Assembly: GCA_910585355.1 (NCBI GenBank)
Contig: CAJUDN010000003.1
Span: 61,199-74,839, forward strand
Direction of reading: 5' to 3'
DNA from: an uncultured Lachnospiraceae bacterium
Lineage (GTDB): Bacteria > Bacillota_A > Clostridia > Lachnospirales > Lachnospiraceae
DNA: 13,641 bases
Shown here: piece after piece, positions 1 to 5,475 of the stretch
Position numbering within the stretch: the stretch's first letter is position 1
Layout: every line of letters begins with the position of its first letter
Translations under genes and position numbers: made by a program
The notes under the pieces: model-generated
Database searches by the model: none
What the model was told of the DNA's origin: nothing
The model's input: only the letters and a program-made list of their open reading frames with translations

Positions 1-382
1 GGCGAACAGCGTCACACATTTTATCCACTTCTTCATTGCTCAGGCGTTTGCCGGATGTGACGATGGAGTAGCGAAGAACGCCCTGGTCATCGCTTTCCCT
101 GGCCTGCTTTACAATTTCATCGGCCCCGAGAAGGGGGTATTCTTCAATGTGGGAGTGATAGAAAGAAGACTGGGCGCAGTATTTGCAGTCTTCGGAGCAG
201 CGGCCGCTTTTTCCATTGATGATGGTGCACATATCAAAGCGGTTCCCACAAAAATGGATGCGGATTTCATTGGCAGCTTCACAGAGCTCTGTTAACGGGG
301 CGTCATAGAGAGATAAAGCCTCTTCTTTGTTGATTTGACCGCCAGATAAAATACGGGTTTTTAATTTTTCTACTTGGGACAT
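1..382 (-). CDS. bioB: Biotin synthase, N-terminal part (runs off the left edge)
   Basis: Biotin synthase is a radical-SAM enzyme that inserts sulfur into dethiobiotin in the last step of biotin synthesis. About 127 codons are present and the 3' part lies outside the window. The reading frame contains the diagnostic cluster CxxxCxxC as GRCSEDCKYCAQS (C62, C66, C69), which binds the [4Fe-4S] cluster that cleaves S-adenosylmethionine. It is preceded by IHFCGNRFDMCTIINGKSG, typical of BioB. An ATG at 388 in the same frame is possible, but AGGAGA at 391-396 is only 2 nt from it and 8 nt from the ATG at 382, so 382 is preferred. The gene has its own promoter, overlapped by two BirA-type sites, which fits biotin-dependent repression. 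The identification is firm; the downstream operon content is unseen. Confidence 0.95.
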   Translation of the reverse strand, partial: MSQVEKLKTRILSGGQINKEEALSLYDAPLTELCEAANEIRIHFCGNRFDMCTIINGKSGRCSEDCKYCAQSSFYHSHIEEYPLLGADEIVKQARESDDQGVLRYSIVTSGKRLSNEEVDKMCDAVR

Positions 383-404
383 GTTCATTCTCTCCTATGT
401 ATTA

Positions 405-437
405 TAGTAAACTTAATGGTATTTACATGGTTTACAA
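405..437. promoter_or_regulatory. BirA-type biotin operator, site 1
   Basis: Inverted repeat TAGTAAAC - 17 nt - GTTTACAA. This matches the known BirA operator pattern TTGTAAAC...GTTTACAA, with one arm carrying a single change. It covers the -10 and the predicted start of transcription of bioB. BirA with biotinyl-AMP is the expected repressor; that is inferred from family knowledge. Confidence 0.75.
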
Positions 438-462
438 TAGCACAAAAAGAGAGAAATGTAAA
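434..462 (-). promoter_or_regulatory. Probable bioB promoter
   Basis: Read on the minus strand, TTTACA (457-462) and TATTGT (434-439) are separated by exactly 17 nt, and the -10 is preceded by TGC, an extended -10 motif. Transcription would start near 427, giving a leader of about 45 nt. The -35 lies inside the right-hand BirA-like site and the -10 inside the left-hand one, as expected for a repressed biotin promoter. A perfect TATAAT at 401-406 is also present but would place the start inside the ribosome binding site. Confidence 0.6.
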
Positions 463-488
463 CTAAATAAAAATAAAATAGTTTACAT
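456..488. promoter_or_regulatory. BirA-type biotin operator, site 2
   Basis: Inverted repeat ATGTAAAC - 17 nt - GTTTACAT, a perfect palindrome that extends one base further on each side. The spacer is the same length as in site 1, and the two centres are about 51 bp apart, close to five helical turns. It covers the bioB -35 and overlaps the stop codon (483-485) of the membrane-protein gene upstream. Confidence 0.75.
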
Positions 489-1229
489 TAATAGTTCCCA
501 GAGCCGGTGAACCAGATAACCGCCCAGAGCCATGGCCAGAATGTAGAGAAGAATCCCGGGAAAAATTCCAAGAGCGGAAGAGATCTGGTGGAAAACCGGC
601 TGAGAGGATGGGTGGTATGGGGATAAGTAAAATATATCGGCATCGGCCGTGGGACCGACGGCTCCATTGATTAATAGGGCTGTGAGGCAGCAGGAAAAAA
701 ACAGAGGAAGGGTTTTAAAGAAACTTTGCGGCGCGGTATCGGTCAGGGGAGACGCGGCGCAAAGGACTCCGGCAAAGATCAGAATAAAATGCCAGACAAA
801 GCCATGGAGCGTCATGGTCCAGTAGGGATGCATGAGCCCCGGAGGCACCAAAAGAGCCATAATACCGCCTAAAACCCCGAAGTCTTTTAGGAATTCTGCA
901 GCTGCCTTCCGGAGATGGGCGGACTTAAAGAGCGGAAAGCTAAGGCACAGGTACATGGGAATGCTGCAAAGCTGAAAGGGAAAATACCACCAGTTGTACT
1001 GACGGCCATTTTCAATGTAAAACAAAAAGCCCTGCTTGTAAAGCTCCATGAGGGTCAGAAGAAGCCCGCAGGAAAACAGGACCCGGGAAAGGTCTTTTTT
1101 CTGTTCTGCCGTATGGAGCGCCAGAACGCAGGAGGCCCAGACACCAGGGACGGCCAGGAGAAGATGAAAAGCAGACCATGGTCTGGGCGGCACCATTGGC
1201 CAGGCTGTCAGCTGAAAGAAACGTTCCAT
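483..1229 (-). CDS. YwaF/TIGR02206-family integral membrane protein
   Basis: A 248-residue hydrophobic protein with about six to seven predicted membrane segments. The pattern YFPFQLCSIPMYLCL, followed by a histidine-containing helix (MTLHGFVWHFILIFAG), resembles the YwaF/TP0381 family (TIGR02206), in which a short LxLHLC-type motif is conserved. Function in bacteria is not established. The start is placed at the ATG at 1229 because AAGGAGG (1235-1241) stands 5 nt upstream; a longer in-frame start at 1289 lacks such a site. The gene ends about 100 nt upstream of bioB on the same strand with no terminator visible between them, so read-through into bioB is possible. The family call is from pattern memory and is moderately certain; that it is a membrane protein is certain. 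Confidence 0.65.
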   Translation of the reverse strand: MERFFQLTAWPMVPPRPWSAFHLLLAVPGVWASCVLALHTAEQKKDLSRVLFSCGLLLTLMELYKQGFLFYIENGRQYNWWYFPFQLCSIPMYLCLSFPLFKSAHLRKAAAEFLKDFGVLGGIMALLVPPGLMHPYWTMTLHGFVWHFILIFAGVLCAASPLTDTAPQSFFKTLPLFFSCCLTALLINGAVGPTADADIFYLSPYHPSSQPVFHQISSALGIFPGILLYILAMALGGYLVHRLWELLM

Positions 1230-1253
1230 AGATGCCTCCTTATTCCTTAGAGC

Positions 1254-1320
1254 GTGTGCATCCTGCAGGGCATAGCGTGTCGGAAACATGACATAGGGAA
1301 TGGAATGGGGGGATGCACAC
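1254..1320 (-). promoter_or_regulatory. Stem enclosing the leader of the YwaF-family gene
   Basis: GGATGCACAC at 1311-1320 and GTGTGCATCC at 1254-1263 are perfect 10-nt complements. With the predicted promoter, the transcript would start near 1323, so one arm lies at the very 5' end of the mRNA and the other ends about 13 nt before the Shine-Dalgarno sequence. It could protect or fold the leader; any regulatory role is inference. Confidence 0.4.
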
Positions 1321-1329
1321 AGTATCTAT

Positions 1330-1358
1330 GAAATATCACACAATGGGTTTTCTGTCAA
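1330..1358 (-). promoter_or_regulatory. Promoter for the YwaF-family gene
   Basis: On the minus strand, a consensus TTGACA (1353-1358), a 17-nt spacer and TATTTC (1330-1335), preceded by TGA as an extended -10. Start predicted near 1323, with a leader of about 94 nt. Confidence 0.6.
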
Positions 1359-1383
1359 TAAAAATAAAATCCGGCGTAACTAT

Positions 1384-1500
1384 TGCTGCCGTTCACTCCC
1401 CGGTCAATCACTCCTTTTTTGACCGGGAGCTAGTATCATAATAGAGCCAAAGCATATGCCTCATTGCCGCAGGGAATCTTAAATGGGCATATGCAGTTAT
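1384..1500 (-). repeat. Palindromic intergenic repeat, copy A
   Basis: Read on the minus strand this is clearly homologous to 10401-10526 (copy C) and partly to 3798-3845 (copy B). Shared words include TATGCTTTGG, TGATACT, GCTCCCGG and GGAGTGAT. From TATGCTTTGG onward roughly four in five aligned positions agree with copy C. It holds two stem-loops: GCATATGCC/GGCATATGC (1452-1460 with 1486-1494, perfect) and CTCCCCGGTCAA/TTGACCGGGAG (1396-1407 with 1419-1429, one bulge). Neither stem is followed by a T tract, so these are not ordinary terminators. It ends 26 bp before the promoter of the YwaF-family gene and points the same way as that gene. Confidence 0.75.
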
Positions 1501-1598
1501 GGGGCTGTTACAAAATGGAAAAATTCATCAAGACATAGTATGCTGTTCTCAAACAGAATCCTGTATTTTGTATGAAAAACTCATTTTGAAACAGCCTC
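1501..1598. mobile_element. MITE-like inverted-repeat insertion (about 98 bp)
   Basis: Terminal repeats GGCTGTTACAAAATG (1503-1517) and CATTTTGAAACAGCC (1582-1596) are complementary at 14 of 15 positions. The interior has no coding capacity. It abuts repeat copy A exactly where the homology with copies B and C stops making sense, which suggests insertion at the edge of the repeat. No convincing target duplication is seen. The ends recall transposon termini of the GGCTGTTTCAAAA type, but the parent element is not identified. Confidence 0.5.
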
Positions 1599-1643
1599 AG
1601 TAACGCTCCATAACAATCCGGCTAAAATTCGCAGGGATAGCTC

Positions 1644-1672
1644 TTGACATTTTATTCGAAATTCTTCACAAT
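1644..1672 (+). promoter_or_regulatory. Probable promoter of the acyltransferase operon
   Basis: Consensus TTGACA at 1644-1649, then 17 nt, then CACAAT at 1667-1672 (four of six matches). TATAAA overlaps at 1672-1677 but with too long a spacer. The leader would be about 140 nt. Confidence 0.5.
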
Positions 1673-1727
1673 ATAAACGGCAACTATTCAGTCTCGCAGA
1701 GATCCCACGAAAGGGCGCGCTGAAAAT

Positions 1728-1784
1728 ATGCCCGCGTCCGGCGGGGGGGGGTATATGCGGCGGGGCGTCCGCAAACCGGGCACA
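1728..1784 (+). other. GC-rich leader with a nine-G tract
   Basis: The expected untranslated leader of the acyltransferase operon contains an uninterrupted run of nine G (1743-1751) between short complementary blocks (GCCCG near its start with CGGGC near its end, and TGCGG with CCGCA inside). A homopolymer of this length can slip during replication. It lies between the predicted promoter and the start codon, so a change in length would alter the leader and not the protein. Confidence 0.5.
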
Positions 1785-1821
1785 TGAAGGCTTACTCTAA
1801 AAAAGCGGAAAAAGGATTGGT

Positions 1822-2898
1822 ATGAAGGAAAAAGCGTTTCACAACCAGATTTCCTGGATGATGTTTGTGTTCAGTATTCTCGTCATCTGGGTGCATTCTT
1901 ATAATGTGGGATTGTTCTCCGGGGGACTTTTGGGCCCCTGGTGGGATACTGCGGACGAAATCCAGCAGTTTATTTCAGTGGGAATCGGCCAGATTGCGGT
2001 TCCGGGCTTTTTTATGCTGTCCTCCTATTTGTTTTTTCGGAACTTTTCTTGGGACCAGCTTGGGCGAAAGTGGAAAGGGCGCTTTCACAGTGTGGTAATC
2101 CCTTATTTTGCCTGGAATACGCTCTATTATCTGGGATACGTGATTGCCGTAAGGCTTCCGGCAGTGACAGCGGTGGTGGGAAAAAGGCAGGTTCCCTTTA
2201 ACAAAATTGAGTGGATGGCCGCCGTATTTCAGTACCGGTATGCGCCGATTTTCTGGTACCTGTACCAGCTGATTTTGTTGATTCTGCTCTCTCCGGTTTT
2301 GTATCTGATTTTGAAAAGAAGGATTCTGGGGCTTATGTATCTGGTTTTGCTTCTGGCTTTTGTTCATTTTCATCTGGATACTCAAAATCCCAACACGGAT
2401 GCACTTTTTTACTATTCCTTTGCCGCCTACGGGGCCCTTCATGGGAGAAAAGCGGCGGAGGCTCCTCAGACTCCGAAACGCCGCATGACGGGAGGCGTCC
2501 TGCTTTTCCTGGCTGTATTATGCTTTTTTAGGATGGGAAATCCGGGATCAGATGTTTTATGGACGGTGGCATATCGTTTTCTCATGCCGGTGTCTTTGTG
2601 GGTTCTGGCGGACGGGGAGCGGTGGATAGAAACGAAGCCATGGATGCGGCAGAGTATGTTTTTATATGCCGTTCATTTTGTAATCGTACGTTTTGTAAAT
2701 AAAGGAAGCGCCATGATTTTAAGACCGGGTCTGGGAGAGAAAGCCATGGCGGCGGCCTCGCTGGCAGTATATTTTGTACTTCCGGTCATAGTGGTGGCGG
2801 TTTCCTACATGGCTGCCCTGTTTCTCGGAAAATATATGCCATGGCTGTGGCGCATATTATCCGGAGGGCGTAGTTTAAGGAGAGAGGAAAAAATATGA
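1822..2898 (+). CDS. Acyltransferase-3 family membrane protein
   Basis: A 358-residue polytopic membrane protein with around ten hydrophobic segments. The N-terminal segment VFSILVIWVHSYN (H25) and the following LSSYLFFRNFSWDQLGRKWKGRFHSVVIPYFAWNTLYY block resemble the acyltransferase-3 (OafA/NodX-like) family, which transfers acetyl or other acyl groups to sugars and cell-envelope polymers. The substrate cannot be read from the sequence. AAAGGA about 7 nt upstream supports the ATG at 1822. The stop codon overlaps the start of the TPR gene as ATGA, so the two are translationally coupled. It is the first gene of a plus-strand set with the TPR and DUF4037 genes. The family call is confident; the role in the envelope is inferred. 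Confidence 0.8.
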   Translation: MKEKAFHNQISWMMFVFSILVIWVHSYNVGLFSGGLLGPWWDTADEIQQFISVGIGQIAVPGFFMLSSYLFFRNFSWDQLGRKWKGRFHSVVIPYFAWNTLYYLGYVIAVRLPAVTAVVGKRQVPFNKIEWMAAVFQYRYAPIFWYLYQLILLILLSPVLYLILKRRILGLMYLVLLLAFVHFHLDTQNPNTDALFYYSFAAYGALHGRKAAEAPQTPKRRMTGGVLLFLAVLCFFRMGNPGSDVLWTVAYRFLMPVSLWVLADGERWIETKPWMRQSMFLYAVHFVIVRFVNKGSAMILRPGLGEKAMAAASLAVYFVLPVIVVAVSYMAALFLGKYMPWLWRILSGGRSLRREEKI

Positions 2899-3794
2899 TT
2901 TTAGAACGGGAAGACTGGGAGGAATCCAGGTGCTGCCTGCGGCCGCGGGATACCGCGGCAAAACTTCCCCATGGTAACACATCAGTTCCGGGGGCATGTA
3001 TTACGGGATGCACGGATGGGCATGAGATCGGCCGGGTGATTGCTGATTTTGACCGCCTTCTGGCGCGGGATGCCAAGGAGGAGGCCAGGCAATATCTGGA
3101 GGACTGGCTGGAGCGGTTTGAAAAAAACGGAGACTGGGCCTGCCAGATTACAATTTTAAATGAAATGATGGGATTTTACAGAAATACCGGGGAAAAAGAG
3201 AAGGGGATGGTTTCGGTAAAAAAAGGCCTGGCTCTTGTGAGGGAGCATGAACTTTCCGGGACGGTCAGCGGCGGCACCACCTTTGTCAACGCGGCAACCA
3301 CCATGAAGGCTTTTGGAAAGGCAAAAGAGGCCATGGCTTATTATGAGCAGGCCTTCCGGGTTTACGGGAAAAGCCTTGCGCCGGAGGATTACCGGTTTGG
3401 CGGTCTGTTTCATAATATGGCTCTTGCCTTTGAAGATCTGGGAGATTATAAACGGGCAGAGGTTTACTATAAAAAAGCTATGGAAATAATGGAACGGCTG
3501 CGTCCGGGAAGTATTCTGGAAATTGCCGTAACCTGGGTGAACCTGGCGGTTCTTTACGAAAAGTGGGGACGGGAGGAGGAGATAGATATGTGCCTTAATA
3601 AGGCCATGGACGGTTTCCATGCCCGGGATGCCGCTCGGGATGCATACTATGCCTTTAACTGCCGGAAATGTGCGGATACTTTTGGACATTTCGGCTATTT
3701 CCGTATGAAAAAAGAGTTGAACTTTGAGGCGGACAGAATCTACAGCTGCAGTTCATCCCATGACAGATTATCTTATGACAAATTCTCCTGCTGA
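2895..3794 (+). CDS. Tetratricopeptide-repeat protein
   Basis: A 299-residue protein with no signal peptide or membrane segment. TPR units are visible at about residues 128-161 (AFGKAKEAMAYYEQAF), 168-203 (MALAFEDLGDYKRAEVYYKKAM) and 210-243 (LAVLYEKWGREEEIDMCLNKAM), with a weaker helical pair at 82-115. These build a superhelical surface for protein binding. The first 42 residues are cysteine-rich and unlike the rest; their DNA includes a perfect 7-bp stem around GATA (2942-2959). The last 15 residues, which are serine-rich, also look non-helical, and the stop lies 3 nt before repeat copy B, so the tail may have been altered by that element. It is coupled to the acyltransferase by ATGA and followed by the DUF4037 gene. 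A scaffold or regulatory partner role is inferred. Confidence 0.8.
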   Translation: MILEREDWEESRCCLRPRDTAAKLPHGNTSVPGACITGCTDGHEIGRVIADFDRLLARDAKEEARQYLEDWLERFEKNGDWACQITILNEMMGFYRNTGEKEKGMVSVKKGLALVREHELSGTVSGGTTFVNAATTMKAFGKAKEAMAYYEQAFRVYGKSLAPEDYRFGGLFHNMALAFEDLGDYKRAEVYYKKAMEIMERLRPGSILEIAVTWVNLAVLYEKWGREEEIDMCLNKAMDGFHARDAARDAYYAFNCRKCADTFGHFGYFRMKKELNFEADRIYSCSSSHDRLSYDKFSC

Positions 3795-3797
3795 TTC

Positions 3798-3866
3798 GTT
3801 ATGGGTCAATGCCGTTTCGGGGCCAAAGCATATGCAGTTACATTCACAGAGTCTGCAAACGGCAGC
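3798..3866 (-). repeat. Palindromic intergenic repeat, copy B (internally deleted)
   Basis: On the minus strand it carries AACTGCATATGC joined directly to TATGCTTTGGCCCCG-type sequence, then AAACGG and CCATAAC, all found in the same order in copy C but with longer interiors there. The first stem-loop has collapsed to a single GCATATGC and the segment around TGATACT is missing. It also forms its own 8-bp stem, TGCCGTTT (3810-3817) with AAACGGCA (3857-3864). It fills the gap between the TPR and DUF4037 genes and points against them. Confidence 0.55.
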
Positions 3867-3892
3867 AATTTACAGAGAAAAGGAAGAATGGA

Positions 3893-4822
3893 ATGTTTGG
3901 ACTGGAGCTTTCAAAATGTTTTTATGAAGAATTCGGCCGGAACATGATTGCGGACATGTTTTACGGGTACGAGCAAATAATTGCCGCCGGAATAGCCGGA
4001 GAGGGCTCGGACTGTTTTGGATATGATGACGAGCTGTCCAGAGACCATGATTTTGAGGCGGGATTCTGTCTCTGGATTCCAGACGACTTAAGGCGTGAAC
4101 TGGAGTTTCCTCTTTCCAGAGCCTATGAAAAACTGCCAAAGGAATACTTGGGGGTAAGGCGGGAAAAGCAGAGCCTGTGGGGAAGAAACCGCAGAGGAGT
4201 CATACTCATCGGAGATTTTTACGAGCAGTTTACAGGGCAGAGAGAAGGGCCGAAGACCCTGACGGAATGGCTTCATATACCGGAATACAGCCTGGCATGC
4301 GCGGTGAACGGAACCGTATTCCGGGACGACCTGGGGGAATTTTCAAGGATACGGAAAAAACTTTCCGGCGGATATCCAGAGGACGTGCGGTTAAAAAAGA
4401 TGGCCGCCCGCGCAGCTTTCATGGCGCAGTCAGGACAGTATAATTATGAGCGATGCAGAAAGCGGGGCGAATACGGAGCGGCCGCCATGGCGCTTTCAGA
4501 ATTTGTCCGGAACGGATTGTCTATGATTTTTCTCTTGAACCGCCGTTATATGCCATATTATAAATGGGCGTTTCGGGCATCCAGGGAGCTTCCCGTTCTT
4601 TCCGACGCGGCCGGAAAACTGGAAAGCCTGCTGGCAGGCGGCGGAAACAGAGAAAGCTCCCTGGAAATGATTGAAGCCGTCAGCGGACAGATCATAGGGG
4701 AACTTAAGAAGCAGGGCCTAACGGGAGGAAGCTGGGACTATCTGGAGCCCCATGGACTGGAGATAATGGAAAGGATTAAAGACGGCGAAATCCGCAATCT
4801 TCACCTGATGGAGGGGGAGTAG
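3893..4822 (+). CDS. DUF4037 nucleotidyltransferase-like protein
   Basis: A 309-residue soluble protein. Residues 38-54 read GSDCFGYDDELSRDHDF, which fits the nucleotidyltransferase-fold signature: GS followed about a dozen residues later by DxD (D51, D53). The second half (about 190-300) is a helical domain including FLLNRRYMPYYKWAFR, characteristic of DUF4037 and similar to the helical domains that follow MNT/aminoglycoside nucleotidyltransferase-type catalytic domains. Substrate and reaction are unknown. The start at 3893 is chosen because AGGAAG (3881-3886) lies 6 nt upstream; the longer in-frame start at 3809 would translate through repeat copy B. It is probably cotranscribed with the TPR gene. 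The domain call is fairly sure, enzymatic activity is inferred. Confidence 0.75.
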   Translation: MFGLELSKCFYEEFGRNMIADMFYGYEQIIAAGIAGEGSDCFGYDDELSRDHDFEAGFCLWIPDDLRRELEFPLSRAYEKLPKEYLGVRREKQSLWGRNRRGVILIGDFYEQFTGQREGPKTLTEWLHIPEYSLACAVNGTVFRDDLGEFSRIRKKLSGGYPEDVRLKKMAARAAFMAQSGQYNYERCRKRGEYGAAAMALSEFVRNGLSMIFLLNRRYMPYYKWAFRASRELPVLSDAAGKLESLLAGGGNRESSLEMIEAVSGQIIGELKKQGLTGGSWDYLEPHGLEIMERIKDGEIRNLHLMEGE

Positions 4823-4863
4823 TGCAAACGGATTTCGGAGAGATGGATTTCACGAAAAAATAC

Positions 4864-4892
4864 TTGCACTTGAAATTAAACTATGATATACT
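4864..4892 (+). promoter_or_regulatory. rpmE promoter
   Basis: TTGCAC (4864-4869), a 17-nt spacer and TATACT (4887-4892), with TGA directly before the -10 as an extended motif. The start is expected near 4899, so nearly all of the leader is the inverted-repeat element at 4907-5067. Confidence 0.7.
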
Positions 4893-4906
4893 TATTTAGC
4901 TGTTCT

Positions 4907-5067
4907 AGAGCGTGTTTGAAAATTGCTTTCCATCAGATGTGCGTCATAGTTTTCAGAAAATTGTGTCGAATGAGGGAGGCGCAGTGGGCTGCGTTGACCG
5001 AATGAGGGCCGGATTTCCTGTAAAGTGGGACGTACAGATGATGGGAATGAATTTTCAAACACACTCT
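4907..5067. mobile_element. MITE-like 161-bp inverted-repeat element in the rpmE leader
   Basis: The ends AGAGCGTGTTTGAAAATT (4907-4924) and AATTTTCAAACACACTCT (5050-5067) are complementary at 17 of 18 positions. The complementarity continues inward with gaps for about 56 positions per arm (around 43 matching). The centre has a direct repeat CGAATGAGGG (4967-4976 and 4999-5008) flanking a small hairpin CGCAG/CTGCG (4980-4993). The whole unit can fold into one long hairpin. There is no transposase; a 60-codon open frame starting at 4912 inside it shows no sign of being a gene. A closely matching end sequence recurs at 13591-13608. Confidence 0.7.
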
Positions 5068-5091
5068 GAGGGACAGATGAGTATTGAAACG

Positions 5092-5104
5092 TGACTGTCA
5101 GTCA
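5092..5104. promoter_or_regulatory. Short perfect palindrome before rpmE
   Basis: TGACTGTCAGTCA is an odd-length perfect dyad located 28 nt before the rpmE start codon and 17 nt before its Shine-Dalgarno sequence. It could be a protein-binding site or chance; no known operator is recognised. Confidence 0.2.
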
Positions 5105-5132
5105 TGTACCAAATAACAAAGAGGTGAAAATC

Positions 5133-5342
5133 ATGAAACAGGGAATCCACCCAAATTACTATCAGGCCAAGGTCGTTTGCAACTGCGGTAATGAATTTGT
5201 AACTGGTTCTACTAAGAAAGACATTCACGTAGAAATCTGTTCCAAATGCCATTCATTCTATACCGGTCAGCAGAAGACTGCTTCTGCCCGCGGACGTATT
5301 GAGATGTTCAACCGTAAGTATGGTATGAAAGCAGACAAATAA
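5133..5342 (+). CDS. rpmE: 50S ribosomal protein L31 (zinc-binding type)
   Basis: A 69-residue basic protein of standard L31 length, beginning MKQGIHPNYYQAKVVCNCG. It has the four-cysteine zinc site of the C+ form: C16 and C18 (CNC), then C36 and C39 (CSKC), followed by HSFYTGQQ, which is nearly invariant in L31. L31 sits on the central protuberance of the large subunit and bridges to the small subunit. GAGGTG (5121-5126) lies 6 nt before the ATG at 5133; an upstream in-frame ATG at 5091 has no ribosome binding site. The gene has its own promoter and a strong terminator, so it is mainly a single-gene transcript at the head of the rpmE - DUF1385 - prmC - prfA cluster. Confidence 0.97.
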   Translation: MKQGIHPNYYQAKVVCNCGNEFVTGSTKKDIHVEICSKCHSFYTGQQKTASARGRIEMFNRKYGMKADK

Positions 5343-5355
5343 GGTTTGATTAAGC

Positions 5356-5397
5356 AAGGTTGAGCTTTTGGAGGATTCTGAAAACTCAACCTTTTTT
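5356..5397 (+). terminator. Intrinsic terminator after rpmE
   Basis: Stem AAGGTTGAG (5356-5364) with CTCAACCTT (5385-5393), extended inward by TTTT/AAAA after a one-base bulge, then a run of six T (5392-5397). Confidence 0.9.
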
Positions 5398-5475
5398 CGA
5401 TTCCGGGGAGTTTCTGCTTGCGAACGCGCTCCAGGGAATCAAATGTGTATCACAGAAAATTTTGGAGGTTTAAAA

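Noticed and set aside
401..406. Perfect TATAAT (minus strand) as the bioB -10
   Set aside because: Transcription would begin within the Shine-Dalgarno sequence (391-396), and the corresponding -35 position is poor. The TTTACA-N17-TATTGT pair further upstream fits better.
915..1250. A 111-codon plus-strand open frame opposite the YwaF-family gene
   Set aside because: It is the complement of a well-supported membrane-protein gene, with no ribosome binding site or domain likeness.
1396..1429. Stem CTCCCCGGTCAA/TTGACCGGGAG as an intrinsic terminator
   Set aside because: The T run is in the loop and not after the stem on either strand, and homology with copy C shows that it is part of the repeat.
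3809..3892. N-terminal extension of the DUF4037 protein
   Set aside because: It would translate through repeat copy B and lacks a ribosome binding site, whereas the ATG at 3893 has AGGAAG at proper spacing.
4912..5094. A 60-codon open frame between the DUF4037 gene and rpmE
   Set aside because: It lies almost wholly inside the inverted-repeat element, has no ribosome binding site and no protein-like features. It is likely to be annotated as a hypothetical protein by mistake.
5368..5475. ATG-initiated 36-residue extension of the DUF1385 protein
   Set aside because: It starts inside the rpmE terminator hairpin and encodes no family-like sequence; the TTG at 5476 with GGAGG is preferred.
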